The position numbers and the translations under genes were made by a program. The notes under the pieces were generated by a model. It made no database searches. It saw only the letters and a program-made list of their open reading frames with translations, and was not told the DNA's origin. Shown here piece after piece: positions 16,882 through 26,172 of a DNA stretch of 64,000 nucleotides. Positions within the stretch are counted from its first letter, which is position 1. Each line of letters opens with the position of its first letter. The stretch comes from Inquilinus sp. Marseille-Q2685. GTDB taxonomy: Bacteria; Pseudomonadota; Alphaproteobacteria; DSM-16000; Inquilinaceae. The stretch lies in NCBI RefSeq assembly GCF_916619195.1, contig NZ_CAKAKL010000003.1:62001-126000 (forward strand), in the 5' to 3' direction.

Positions 16882-17640
16882 CTACCGTACCCACCGCCGG
16901 AAGCCAAGGCGCTCGACCAGCACCACGAGGCCGAAGGCCATCAGACCCATCGCAGCGGCGACGAAGACGGCGGCGAACAGGCGGTCGGCTTGGTAGTTGA
17001 AGGTGGCCTGGATGATCAGCGCGCCCAGGCCGGCATTCGACCCGATCCATTCGCCGACGATGGCGCCGATGACGCTGCCGGTGGCGGCGATGCGAAGCGC
17101 GGTGAACAGCATCGGCAGCGACCGCGGCGCGCGCAGCCGCCAGAAGGTCTCCCAGCCGCTGGCCGACAGCACCCGCATCAGCTCGTGCTCGTTCGGCGTC
17201 GCCAGGGTCAGGCCGCGGGCCATGGCGATCAGGGTCGGGAAGAAGCAGATCACCGCGGCGATCACGATCTTGGGCAGCAGGCCCAGCCCGAACATCAGGA
17301 TGAAGATCGGCGCCAGGGCCAGCACCGGGATGGTGTTGAGGAACAGCACGATCGGGAAGTAGGCGGCGCGCACCGGCCGGCTGTAGGTGAACAGCACCGC
17401 CAGCAGCACCGCGACGGCGTTGCCCAGAAGGAAGCCCAGCACCGCCTCCAGCGCCGTCGGCCCGGCATTGGCCAGCAGCAGCGCCCGGTCGGTCCAGAGC
17501 TTGCCGAACACCGCGGCCGGCGTCGGCACGATGAAGGCCGGCACGCCCAGCGCCGGCACGGCGAACTGCCAGGCCAGCAGGATCGACAGCGCCCCCAGCG
17601 CCGGCCACAGGAGGTCGGAGGGGCGGGTCATGGCTTGCAC
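16882..17640 (-). CDS. ABC transporter permease (SsuC/TauC/ThiX type)
   Basis: Encodes 252 aa from 17640 (ATG 17631 is an alternative start). Six hydrophobic helices. The EAA loop region reads ELMRVLSASGWETFWRLRAPRSLPMLFTALRIA (positions about 135-167), and GEWIGSNAGLGALI is typical of the nitrate/sulfonate/taurine permease family. It is the last gene of the VOC-SBP-ATPase-permease cluster but is separated from the ATPase gene by 169 bp holding an inverted repeat pair. Confidence 0.9.
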   Translation of the reverse strand: MQAMTRPSDLLWPALGALSILLAWQFAVPALGVPAFIVPTPAAVFGKLWTDRALLLANAGPTALEAVLGFLLGNAVAVLLAVLFTYSRPVRAAYFPIVLFLNTIPVLALAPIFILMFGLGLLPKIVIAAVICFFPTLIAMARGLTLATPNEHELMRVLSASGWETFWRLRAPRSLPMLFTALRIAATGSVIGAIVGEWIGSNAGLGALIIQATFNYQADRLFAAVFVAAAMGLMAFGLVVLVERLGFRRWVR

Positions 17641-17654
17641 CCCAGCGGCGCAAA

Positions 17655-17782
17655 CCCCCTCCCCCTAGCCCCCTCCCGCGAGGGGAGGGGGGACACGGTG
17701 GGGATAGCGTGGAGAACGGTTCGCGACGACATGCAAAACCAAGTTCCCCCTCCCCTTGCGGGAGGGGGGCAGGGGGAGGGGG
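17655..17782. repeat. Pair of 40-bp inverted repeats inside an ABC operon
   Basis: Copy one is 17655-17694 and copy two, inverted, is 17743-17782, with 48 bp between. Each is a C/G-rich palindromic element: arms of CCCCTCCC type around CGCGAG or TTGCGG. They agree at all but about four positions. This is a dispersed palindromic repeat of REP/BIME style, here in opposite orientation, so the RNA could fold into one long stem. It lies between the ATPase and permease genes of one operon and could cause mRNA processing or partial termination. Confidence 0.75.
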
Positions 17783-17809
17783 TTCCCGAAGCCAGAACTG
17801 ATGCCCCCG

Positions 17810-18594
<785 letters not shown>

Positions 18595-18598
<4 letters not shown>

Positions 18599-19608
18599 CC
18601 CAGCTTCGGCCGGTCGGCCGCGGTCATCTCCAGGATCGCGCCGGACCAGCACTCCTCCGGCTTCGGCGCGCTGCCCTGGAACTGGCCGATCGAGTCGTAG
18701 ATCCGCACCTGCTCGGCGATCGCGTCGGGGTCGAACCAGCCCCAGCCTTTCGCCCTGGTGTCGGCATCGAAGCTCAGCTTCAGCACCAGCCCGACCGTCG
18801 CCTGCTCGGTCTCGCGGTCCAGCTGCGGATAGGCGTCGACGGTCAGGTCCACGGCCTCCTTCGGATGCGCATGGGTCCAGGCCCAGCCCTTGGCCACGGC
18901 GCGCAGGAACTTCGCCAGCACCTCGGCATTCTGCTCCAGCGCCGTGTCGGTGGCGAAATAGACGTTGGAGTAGGAGGGCAGGCCGGTGTCCTTCATCATC
19001 AGATCGATCCGGTCCGGCCCGATCACCGACAACGCCTTGGTGTTGGTGATCCAGCCGGTGACGGCGTCGACCTGGCCGGCCACCAGCGGCGTCATGTCGA
19101 AGCCGATATTGGTGATGTCCAGCTGCGACGGGTCGATCCTGTTCTGCGCCAGGATGGCGTCTAGCACGAAGCGTGCGGTCGGCTGGATGCCGATGCGCTT
19201 GCCGATCATGTCCTTGACGCTGCGGATCGGCGCCCTGGGCAGGGAGTAGAAGGCGAAGGGGCCGGAACGGTAGCCGCAGGCGATGATCTTCACCGGCACG
19301 CCGGAGCCGCGGGCCAGCAGCAGCTGCGCGGAATCCGAGAACTGGCCCAGCGCCGCCTGGCCGGTGACGACCGGCGGCACGGTGGCGGAGTTCGGGCCGC
19401 CGGGCGAGAACTCGACCTCCAGCCCCTCGGCCTGGAACAGCCCCTGCTTCAGCGCCACCACGTCGCCGATCTGGCCGTTGCTGATCAGCCAGTCGTATTT
19501 GATCACGACCTTGGCGGCCTCGGCCCGGCCCTCCGGAATCCTCAGCGCGATGCCGGCGCCGAAGGCGGCGATCCCGGCCAGGACGGTGCGGCGGTCGAAG
19601 GCGGTCAT
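18595..19608 (-). CDS. ABC transporter substrate-binding protein (NMT1/SsuA family)
   Basis: Encodes 337 aa. ATG 19608 has GGAGG 5 nt upstream. The N-terminus FDRRTVLAGIAAFGAGIAL looks like a Tat or Sec signal with twin Arg. The mature part starts KVVIKYDWLISNGQIGDVVA, then GLFQAEGLEVEFSPGG, as in NMT1/THI5-like and SsuA-like periplasmic proteins. Possible ligands are pyrimidine precursors, sulfonates or aromatic acids; the sequence does not decide. It is translationally coupled to the ATPase gene. Confidence 0.88.
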
Positions 19609-19619
19609 GCGGTCCTCCG

Positions 19620-20060
19620 TCAGGCGGCCGGGCCTTCGACGTCGCCCACCGGGCCGCCGTCGAGCCAGGCATAGATCTCCCACAGATTGTCGTCCGGGTC
19701 GGTGAAATAGGCGCAGCGGGCATTCCACGGATAGTCGGCGGGCGGCCGCGTGAACGTCACGCCCAGCGCGCTCAGCTCGCGATAGACCGCATCGATCGTG
19801 TCAGGCGACGGCAGCTCGGCGGCGGCGCAAGCCTTGTGCACCTGCGGCGGGGCGCGGCGGCCGGAGACGCCGGTGTGCTCGGCGATGTGGCCGATCTCCC
19901 ACAGCGCCAGGGTCAGCCCGGCGCCCTTGAAGTCGGCGAAGCCCGGGGCGCGGCGGCGCAGCCGGAAGCCCAGCTTGCCGATATAGAAGGCGGCCGCCCG
20001 CTCCACATCCTCGACCAGGAAGCAGATGTCGGTGATCGGATGGGCCTGGGCGAAGGGCAT
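19620..20060 (-). CDS. VOC (glyoxalase/bleomycin resistance) family protein
   Basis: Encodes 146 aa with a two-module VOC fold. The first module begins HPITDICFLVEDVERAAAFY, and the C-terminal metal-ligand strand is RCAYFTDPDDNLWEIYAW. It ends 11 bp before the binding-protein start, so it is likely the first gene of the ABC operon and may act on the imported compound (inference). The substrate is unknown. Confidence 0.85.
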   Translation of the reverse strand: MPFAQAHPITDICFLVEDVERAAAFYIGKLGFRLRRRAPGFADFKGAGLTLALWEIGHIAEHTGVSGRRAPPQVHKACAAAELPSPDTIDAVYRELSALGVTFTRPPADYPWNARCAYFTDPDDNLWEIYAWLDGGPVGDVEGPAA

Positions 20061-20151
20061 GGCGGTCTCCGGACGGTCTCGCGCCGATCATGGCGCCGCC
20101 GCCCGCCACCGCTCTTTCGCAATCCTGCGGTTTCGTTGCCGGAACTTGCGG

Positions 20152-21015
20152 TCACCCCTCCGCCCGGAAACGCGCCGGGGTGGTGCCCGTGGCGCGGCGG
20201 AAGGCGGTGGAGAAATGCGCCTGGCTGGCGAAGCCGACGCGATAGGCGATCTCGGCCAGCGCCAGGTCGGGCCGCGCCAGCAGCGTCTTGGCGCGCTCCA
20301 CTCGCCGCGCCAGCACGAACTGATGCGGCGCCCGGCCGGTCGCGGCCTTGAAGGCGCGGCTGAAATGAAACGGGCTGAGCCGGGCGACGGCGGCCAGCTC
20401 CGCCAGGCTCAGATCGCCGTCTTCCAGCGCATCCTCGATATGCTCCAGCACCCGGCGCAGCCGGTCCGGCGACAGCGCGTCGGGCCGTTCCGGCCGCGGC
20501 GCCGGGCGGTGCGACAGCAGGCGCAGGGTGCAGGCGGCGAAGGACAGGCCCAGCTGCTCGGCCAGCAGCGGGTCCGTCGCCTCCGGTCGCCGCGCCAGCT
20601 CGGCCAGGGCCAGGGCGACATGGATCGTCACCGGGTCGGCGGCGACCAGCATCTCGCCGTCCTCGAACTGCGCCGGGCCGATCTCCCGGCCGATCCGGCG
20701 ATAGGCCTCGGGCGGCTGGAAGATCGAGATGTAGTCGGCGCCGTCGCCGTCGACGAACAGCGGCAGCCCGGCCGGCTGCACCCCGAGCGTCCAGGACGGC
20801 CGCGCCACCCGCCGCGTCGGCCCGTCGCCGATCCGGAAGGCATAGCGCCCATGGCTTGTGCGGTTCAGCGACAGCCGGTGCAGCGCGCCGCACGACTCCA
20901 TCCGCCCGGCGTCGCTGCGATAGCACTCCACCATGATGTCCGGCCGCGCGGTCGCCGCGTAATCGTGCAGTGCCGGCCGGCTGATGGCGAAGACCGAGGG
21001 GTCGAGACCGTCCAT
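20152..21015 (-). CDS. AraC-family transcriptional regulator
   Basis: Encodes 287 aa. The start at 21015 has GGAGAG 8 nt upstream. A cupin-like N-terminal domain (1-180) is followed by two HTH motifs in the AraC domain: LSLAELAAVARLSPFHFSRA with FKAATGRAPHQFVL, and LALAEIAYRVGFASQAHFST with FRRATGTTPARFR. It is divergent from a SnoaL-like gene and lies 91 bp upstream of the VOC/ABC operon on the same strand; either could be its target. Confidence 0.9.
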   Translation of the reverse strand: MDGLDPSVFAISRPALHDYAATARPDIMVECYRSDAGRMESCGALHRLSLNRTSHGRYAFRIGDGPTRRVARPSWTLGVQPAGLPLFVDGDGADYISIFQPPEAYRRIGREIGPAQFEDGEMLVAADPVTIHVALALAELARRPEATDPLLAEQLGLSFAACTLRLLSHRPAPRPERPDALSPDRLRRVLEHIEDALEDGDLSLAELAAVARLSPFHFSRAFKAATGRAPHQFVLARRVERAKTLLARPDLALAEIAYRVGFASQAHFSTAFRRATGTTPARFRAEG

Positions 21016-21226
21016 CCCATGCTCTCCCTGCCTGCCCGGTCCGCGGCTCTCGCGGCCGCGATTCCGATTCCGATGCCGTTGCCGCACCGGAACGACGCAA
21101 GCAGCATGCCAGACGGAGGCGGGCAGGGCCATCGGTCCCGGCCTGATGTGCCCTGGGGAACAGGCGGGCGTTGCGGATTGCCGTAGACCATCGGTCGCGA
21201 AGGACCGACGGAGCGAGGATGCAGCC

Positions 21227-21706
21227 ATGGCCGTCACCGACAAGGACATCGCCGATCTCGTGGCGCGCGCCGCGGACGCCAATGCGGCGCTGATGCGCGG
21301 GGATGTCGAGGGATACTTTGCCCTGATCTCCCTTGCCGACGACTTCACGCTCATGTCCCCGTTCGGCGGGCCGCCCAGCCGGGGCTTCGACATGTCGAGC
21401 GATCGGGTGGCGGCGCTGGGCCGCTTCTTCCGGGCGGGCCGGACGGCGCTGGAGCTGGTGCAGGCCTACGCTTCGGGCGACATGGCGGTGCTGGCGGTGA
21501 TCGAGCGGCAGACGGCCGAGGTCGGCGGCCTGCCGGATCAGGACTGGTCGCTGCGCGTCACCCTGGTCTTTCGCCGCGACGGCACGGAATGGCGGCTGGT
21601 TCACCGCCACGCCGACGCGCTGGTCCACGGCATCAGCCTGGACCAGGCGGCTGCGATCGCCCGCGGCGAGGCAGAACTCCACTCTCGGCCCGGCGGACAG
21701 GCCTGA
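21227..21706 (+). CDS. SnoaL/DUF4440-like (NTF2-fold) protein
   Basis: Encodes 159 aa from ATG 21227. Features of the NTF2-like fold: DIADLVARAADANAALMRGD, DDFTLMSPFGGP, and a C-terminal strand RVTLVFRRDGTEWRLVHRHAD. Such small cone-shaped proteins often act on small molecules or serve as ketosteroid isomerase-like enzymes, but no catalytic residues are assignable. It is divergent from the AraC gene, with about 210 bp between, which suggests that AraC regulates it. Confidence 0.8.
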   Translation: MAVTDKDIADLVARAADANAALMRGDVEGYFALISLADDFTLMSPFGGPPSRGFDMSSDRVAALGRFFRAGRTALELVQAYASGDMAVLAVIERQTAEVGGLPDQDWSLRVTLVFRRDGTEWRLVHRHADALVHGISLDQAAAIARGEAELHSRPGGQA

Positions 21707-21739
21707 CCGTCAGCAGGTCAGCCCACCCGCAGGAGACAT

Positions 21740-22372
21740 TCATTTCGCCTTCGGGATGGGCGGCGCGGTGCTGGCGGTCGCCATCTCCGTGTGCAGCCCC
21801 TGCGCCATCTGCAGGTGGTGGAACACCACCGGCAGGGTCTCGGTGGCGAAGCCTTTCAGCCCCTCGTCCTGGCCGGCGCCGATCTCGTATTCCAGCAGCT
21901 GCGCCGTGACCTGGTGGTCGGCGATCTGGCTGGCGACGTAGGCGCGGTCGAAATCGGCGCCCTTCAGCCCCTTCAGCTTGTCATGGATCGCCTGGTGCTC
22001 GGCATCCATCTCCCGGGGCAGGACGATGCCGGCCGCCTTTGCCAGATCGGCCAGCCGGTCGTTCGCCTTGCCGTGATCGCGCACCATCTGCCGGCCGAAG
22101 TCGCGCACCGCGTCGCTGCCGCCCTGCGCCTCGGCCAGCTTGCCGAAGGCGACCTCGGCCAGGCCGCCCTGCGCCGCCGCGACGACGAAGACCTGGTCCG
22201 ACGCGTTCGGCCGGTGCGGCGCCGGCGTGCCGGGCTTCCGCTCCGGCGTCCCGGCGGGGGTGGTCGCCGGGTTGCCCGGCGCGGGGGTGGTCGGGTCGAC
22301 GGTCTGGGCCCAGCCCGGCGTCGTCCCCAGCAGGAGGGCCGCCAGCGCCGCGGCCGCGATCCGATCCGTCAT
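21740..22372 (-). CDS. DUF4142 exported protein
   Basis: Encodes 210 aa. The ribosome-binding site GGAGGA precedes ATG 22372. Signal peptide 1-22 (GTTPGWAQ), a Pro/Thr-rich linker, then a four-helix ferritin-like DUF4142 domain (about 60-195) with QVFVVAAAQGGLAEVAFGKL, VRDFGRQMVRDHGKANDRLA and VASQIADHQVTAQLLEYEI. The family is periplasmic or outer-membrane and of unknown function. It follows a cytochrome c gene by 23 bp, so the two are probably co-transcribed. Confidence 0.85.
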   Translation of the reverse strand: MTDRIAAAALAALLLGTTPGWAQTVDPTTPAPGNPATTPAGTPERKPGTPAPHRPNASDQVFVVAAAQGGLAEVAFGKLAEAQGGSDAVRDFGRQMVRDHGKANDRLADLAKAAGIVLPREMDAEHQAIHDKLKGLKGADFDRAYVASQIADHQVTAQLLEYEIGAGQDEGLKGFATETLPVVFHHLQMAQGLHTEMATASTAPPIPKAK

Positions 22373-22395
22373 GCCGGTTCCTCCTTCCATGACCG

Positions 22396-23790
22396 TCACA
22401 GCGTCAGCAGATAGGCGGTCAGCTCGTCCTTCTCGTCCTGGGTCAGCTTCAGCCCGAGCACGAGGTTGAAGTACTCGACCGTGTCGGCCAGGGTCGGCAG
22501 GCGGCCGTCATGCAGATAGGGCGGAGAATCCTTGATGCCGCGCAGGGTGAAGGTCTTGATCGGCCCGTCCGGCAGGACGACCTGGCCGTTCACGGTCTGG
22601 CCGATGTCGTAGAACCGCTCCGCCTTCAGGTCGTGCATCTGGTTGTCCATGAAGGCGGTCTGCGGCATGTGGCAGGTGGCGCACTGGCCCTTGCCCATGA
22701 AGATCCGCTCGCCCGCCAGCTCCTGCTCGGTCGCCTTGGCCGGGTCGAGGCGCCCCAGCGGGGTCAGCTTCGGCGCCGGCGGGAAGTCGATGATGTTCTG
22801 CATCTGCGCCATCATCGCCGTCTGGTCGTGGCGGTCCGGCAGGTTCACGCCCTTGCGCTGGGCGCTCATCTGGTCGCCGTTGAAATAGGCGGTGCGCTGC
22901 TCGAACTCGGTGAAGTCCTCGACCGAGCGCAGCGAGCGCTTCGAGCCGTGGATCTGCTGGTTGAACATGCCGCGCAGGCTGACCGTGTCGATCCGGAACC
23001 GCGCCGCCTGCGGCCGGATGTCAGGGGTCAGGTGGAACGCCGCGTTGCTGTGGAAATTGGCGTGGCAGTCCAGGCAGGTGACGCCCAGGCTCTGGTCCGC
23101 GCTCTTGCGGTCCTCGGTCTGGTTGAACTCCTCCTGCGGGAACGGCGTCAGCAAGAGGCGCAGCCCCTCCATCTGCACCGGGGTGATCAGCCCGACCATC
23201 AGCGCGTAGTAGTTCTTGATGGTCAGCAGCTGCCCGCGCGAGACGTCGCCCAGCTCGGGATGTGTGGTCAGGAAGATCGGCGGCGGGAATTCCGGGGTGA
23301 AGGCGTCGGGCAGGTCGAAATCGACGTCGAAGCGGCGCAGGTTGCGCTGCTCCTGCCGGGCGATCTCGTCGATCTGGTGGTTCGGGAACACCTGGCCGCC
23401 GGTCGCCTGCTTGACATGCGGCAGGGGCAGGAAGCCGGCCGGGAACAGGCCGCGCTGGCGGATCTCGTCCGGGCTCATCGCCGCCAGCTCGTCCCAGGTC
23501 GCTCCCTGCGGCAGCTTCACCCGCACGCCGCCCTGCACCGGCTTGCGTCCGCCCGACATCATCACGCCGGGGATCGGCCGGTCGGCCAGGTCGTAGCGCT
23601 GCTCCAGCAGCTGTCCCTGGCGCTGCATGACCTCGGGCTTGGCGGCCTCGTCATCGGCCTTGACCTGGTCGAAGGGCTGGGTGGGCAGCGGCCGGTAGGT
23701 GGCGTCCGGCGGCAGCGACCCGGCCAGGGCGCCGACGCCGGCGACGATGCCGGCCGTGAGCAGGGACAGGGGCAGCAGACGGCGGACCAT
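22396..23790 (-). CDS. Cytochrome c peroxidase-like di-heme protein
   Basis: Encodes 464 aa from ATG 23790 (GAGGTGC upstream). Signal peptide or anchor 1-25. Two heme c motifs, CLDCH (about 245) and CATCH (about 365), are separated by about 120 residues. The region FTLRGIKDSPPYLHDGRLPTLADTVEYFN near the C-terminus is the peroxidase/MauG-like distal segment (positions about 418-446). The long N-terminal part has no haem motif and is distinctive. Co-directional with the DUF4142 gene. It is distinct from the di-heme peroxidase at 13450. Confidence 0.86.
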   Translation of the reverse strand: MVRRLLPLSLLTAGIVAGVGALAGSLPPDATYRPLPTQPFDQVKADDEAAKPEVMQRQGQLLEQRYDLADRPIPGVMMSGGRKPVQGGVRVKLPQGATWDELAAMSPDEIRQRGLFPAGFLPLPHVKQATGGQVFPNHQIDEIARQEQRNLRRFDVDFDLPDAFTPEFPPPIFLTTHPELGDVSRGQLLTIKNYYALMVGLITPVQMEGLRLLLTPFPQEEFNQTEDRKSADQSLGVTCLDCHANFHSNAAFHLTPDIRPQAARFRIDTVSLRGMFNQQIHGSKRSLRSVEDFTEFEQRTAYFNGDQMSAQRKGVNLPDRHDQTAMMAQMQNIIDFPPAPKLTPLGRLDPAKATEQELAGERIFMGKGQCATCHMPQTAFMDNQMHDLKAERFYDIGQTVNGQVVLPDGPIKTFTLRGIKDSPPYLHDGRLPTLADTVEYFNLVLGLKLTQDEKDELTAYLLTL

Positions 23791-23970
23791 CGGGCACCTC
23801 GTGAAATCGTCCTCGGAAAATCCGACGCTGAGCGACGCGGCGTTTTCGGGCCAACAGGAACTTTGCCGGGGCGGTTCCTGCGGCCCGGATCGTTTTTGCG
23901 CCGGCGGCGCCACGAGATGTCTCTTCGCTCGAATGCCTCGGCAGCTCTCCTTCGGCTCGGCGATGGGATC

Positions 23971-24762
23971 TCAGAAGAGGTCCCGTTTCCGATTAAGCTG
24001 AAGCCAGGTGTTCAGCTTGAAGGCGACTTCCGTACGATTTCGAGCCTGAAGCTTCCGCATGATGTTCCGGACATGCACCTTCACGGTGCTTTCGTGGATG
24101 TTCAGTTCATGGGCAATGGCCTTGTTGGCTTTGCCCGTCAGCAATTTCTGGGCAACCTTGGCCTGCTGAGCGGTCAGAAACTCTTCCGTCGGATCCCTGG
24201 GGTGGGTGGACCGGCGTTGATGCAGCCGTAGGAGGCTGCCGGCCGGAACGAAGACTCCGCCGGATTGGACCAATCTGATCGCGCCGAGCACGACGCTGAC
24301 GCTCAAGCCTCTCGACAGATATCCCTGAACCCCGCAGGCCAGCGCACCGACAACCAGATCCGGATCCTCATCGTCCCCCAATGCCAGGACATGGATGGAA
24401 GGGTGGTGCGTCCTCAGGCAGTCCAGGGCGCCGATCTCGCGGGCATGATCCTCGGCGTCCGACCCCGCATTTATGGAGATGATGATGATTGAGGTGCGCT
24501 GGGGCGCGTCTTCGTCGACCAGCCAGTCATCGAAGCTGGCGAAGGTTTCTACGGCATATCCGGCGTCGGCATCCTTGATCGCCTTCGCCAGGCCGTCCCG
24601 GCTGAGCGCACGATGATCGATGATGGTGACCACCGGTGCCTCGGACTCACCGCCAGGTTTGTCCTGGCCGGTTTCGGCGGATGAGCCGTGGGACTCCGTC
24701 TCCCGGACCGGTCGGCTCTCCGGAGGGGGCGGCATCGTGGCAGACCCTCGATACGCGAGCAT
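23971..24762 (-). CDS. LuxR/NarL-type regulator with degenerate receiver domain
   Basis: Encodes 263 aa; GGAGAGGAA precedes ATG 24762. A receiver-like domain spans about 44-165, but the site of the phospho-acceptor Asp reads SIIIISINAG (91-100), with Ser96 where Asp is expected, and the switch Lys is Arg151 (GYLSRGL). The C-terminal LuxR HTH is intact (LTAQQAKVAQKLLTGKANKA, then IAHELNIHESTVKVHVRNIM). It is therefore probably a phosphorylation-independent regulator, as in pseudo-receiver members of this family. No histidine kinase is adjacent. The first 40 residues are disordered. Confidence 0.87.
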   Translation of the reverse strand: MLAYRGSATMPPPPESRPVRETESHGSSAETGQDKPGGESEAPVVTIIDHRALSRDGLAKAIKDADAGYAVETFASFDDWLVDEDAPQRTSIIIISINAGSDAEDHAREIGALDCLRTHHPSIHVLALGDDEDPDLVVGALACGVQGYLSRGLSVSVVLGAIRLVQSGGVFVPAGSLLRLHQRRSTHPRDPTEEFLTAQQAKVAQKLLTGKANKAIAHELNIHESTVKVHVRNIMRKLQARNRTEVAFKLNTWLQLNRKRDLF

Positions 24763-24894
24763 TTCCTCTCCTCCCGGATTGTTGTGCAGATCACGGCGGC
24801 GTCCCGGCGTCTCCAACGCCGTTGCGGAAGTTTGTCTGAAATTTGCGGCGAATTCGTCGAGAGCTCTTTCAGGATGACGCCCGGCCGGCGACTT

Positions 24895-26013
24895 TTATTC
24901 CACCGCCTCGATCCGCACCTCGCGGCTCTTGGCCCCTTCGGCGACCAGGGCCAGCAGCCTCTCTCCCTCTTCGGTCACCGCCGCGGCCTGCGGCTTCGAC
25001 AGTGGCTCGAACATCTCGATCCGCAACGTCGCGGCGCCGCGCGCCTGGGTCGCCTTCCAGCGGCCTTGGACGCGGCCGTCCACCAGCAGCACCGGCGGCA
25101 TGAAGTTGCCGTAGACCAGCGGGCGGTGCCGCTCGGCGATGACATGCTCGCGCTCGGCATGGGACAGCAGCAGGTTGTCGTATTCCGGCAGGAAGCGCGG
25201 CGGCGCCGGCAGGTCCGGGCCGGGCCGCGGCGCGTCGGGCAGATCGAACAGCTCGCGGCCGGCCTCGTCGCGGAACGTCGCCAGCTTCGGCCGCAGCGCG
25301 TCGACCGCCGGCTGCAGCCGGGTCAGCCCCGACCAGGTCTGCATGTCCTGCACGCCGGCCGGGCCGAAGGCGGCGAGGTAGCGCAGCAGCATCGGCTCCG
25401 GCGCCGTGTCGGTGCCCAGCGGCTGGCGCAGCCAGGCCTCGGCGGTGGTGCACAGCGGCAGCCCGCCGATGCCCCACAGCCCGCGCGGCGGCACCTGCAC
25501 CAGCGGCGCCAGGTTGCGCATGGCATAGGACAGGGCCTTGGCGTCGCGGTCCGGCCACCGCTTCTGCAGCAGCCGGCCCATCTCCTCCACCGTGCGCGGC
25601 TGGTCGACCAGCAGGCGCCGCCCGGCCGCCACCACCGCCTCCAGGTCCAGCCCGGCGAGCTGCTTCCCGTAGGGCGTGCCGGTCATCAGCAGCCGCTCCT
25701 GCACCCCCTGCAGCACCGGGCGCAGCGCCCGACAGTCGCGGGCAGTGACCAGGTGGATGGTCGACCGCATCAGCGCGATGCGCACCGCCTTGCGGTCGCG
25801 GATCAGCTCGGCCAGATCCTCCAGCTCGAACCGCTCCAGCCGGCTCCACAGCCCGACATAGGGGGCGGTCGGGGATTGCGACTGGATCCCGACCAGCCGC
25901 TCGATCGCCTCGGCCGCGGTCGCCTTCCAGCGCTGCAGCAGCCCCTGCCGGGCCAGCAGCGCCCGGTTGCGGCTGCGCCGGTCCAGCACCTCCGCCGCGT
26001 CCCCCTTCGCCAT
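24895..26013 (-). CDS. Winged-helix DNA-binding protein, AlkZ-like (HTH_42) family
   Basis: Encodes 372 aa. Start ATG 26013 (MAKGDAAEVLDRR). The AlkZ-like QxQ motif is seen in VGIQSQSPTAPYVGLWSRL (about 42-60), followed by LMRSTIHLVTARDCRALRP and a C-terminal PPVLLVDGRVQGRWKA. Proteins of this family include AlkZ/YcaQ DNA glycosylases that repair alkylated or cross-linked bases; many members are uncharacterised. It overlaps no other gene and lies beside an HtrA-like gene in the opposite direction. Confidence 0.82.
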   Translation of the reverse strand: MAKGDAAEVLDRRSRNRALLARQGLLQRWKATAAEAIERLVGIQSQSPTAPYVGLWSRLERFELEDLAELIRDRKAVRIALMRSTIHLVTARDCRALRPVLQGVQERLLMTGTPYGKQLAGLDLEAVVAAGRRLLVDQPRTVEEMGRLLQKRWPDRDAKALSYAMRNLAPLVQVPPRGLWGIGGLPLCTTAEAWLRQPLGTDTAPEPMLLRYLAAFGPAGVQDMQTWSGLTRLQPAVDALRPKLATFRDEAGRELFDLPDAPRPGPDLPAPPRFLPEYDNLLLSHAEREHVIAERHRPLVYGNFMPPVLLVDGRVQGRWKATQARGAATLRIEMFEPLSKPQAAAVTEEGERLLALVAEGAKSREVRIEAVE

Positions 26014-26172
26014 GGGTCCCCCGATCCGCGATTCCGGGCGCCAGCCTGTCCGGATCGGCGGCAGGACACAAGCGCGGCATCCGGCCGGCCGGGTCCGTCT
26101 CGGGGCTTGCATCCGGCCCCGCATGGCGCCGACAATTAGGGGACTATCCCGCCCGATACCATGGAGGCCGCG

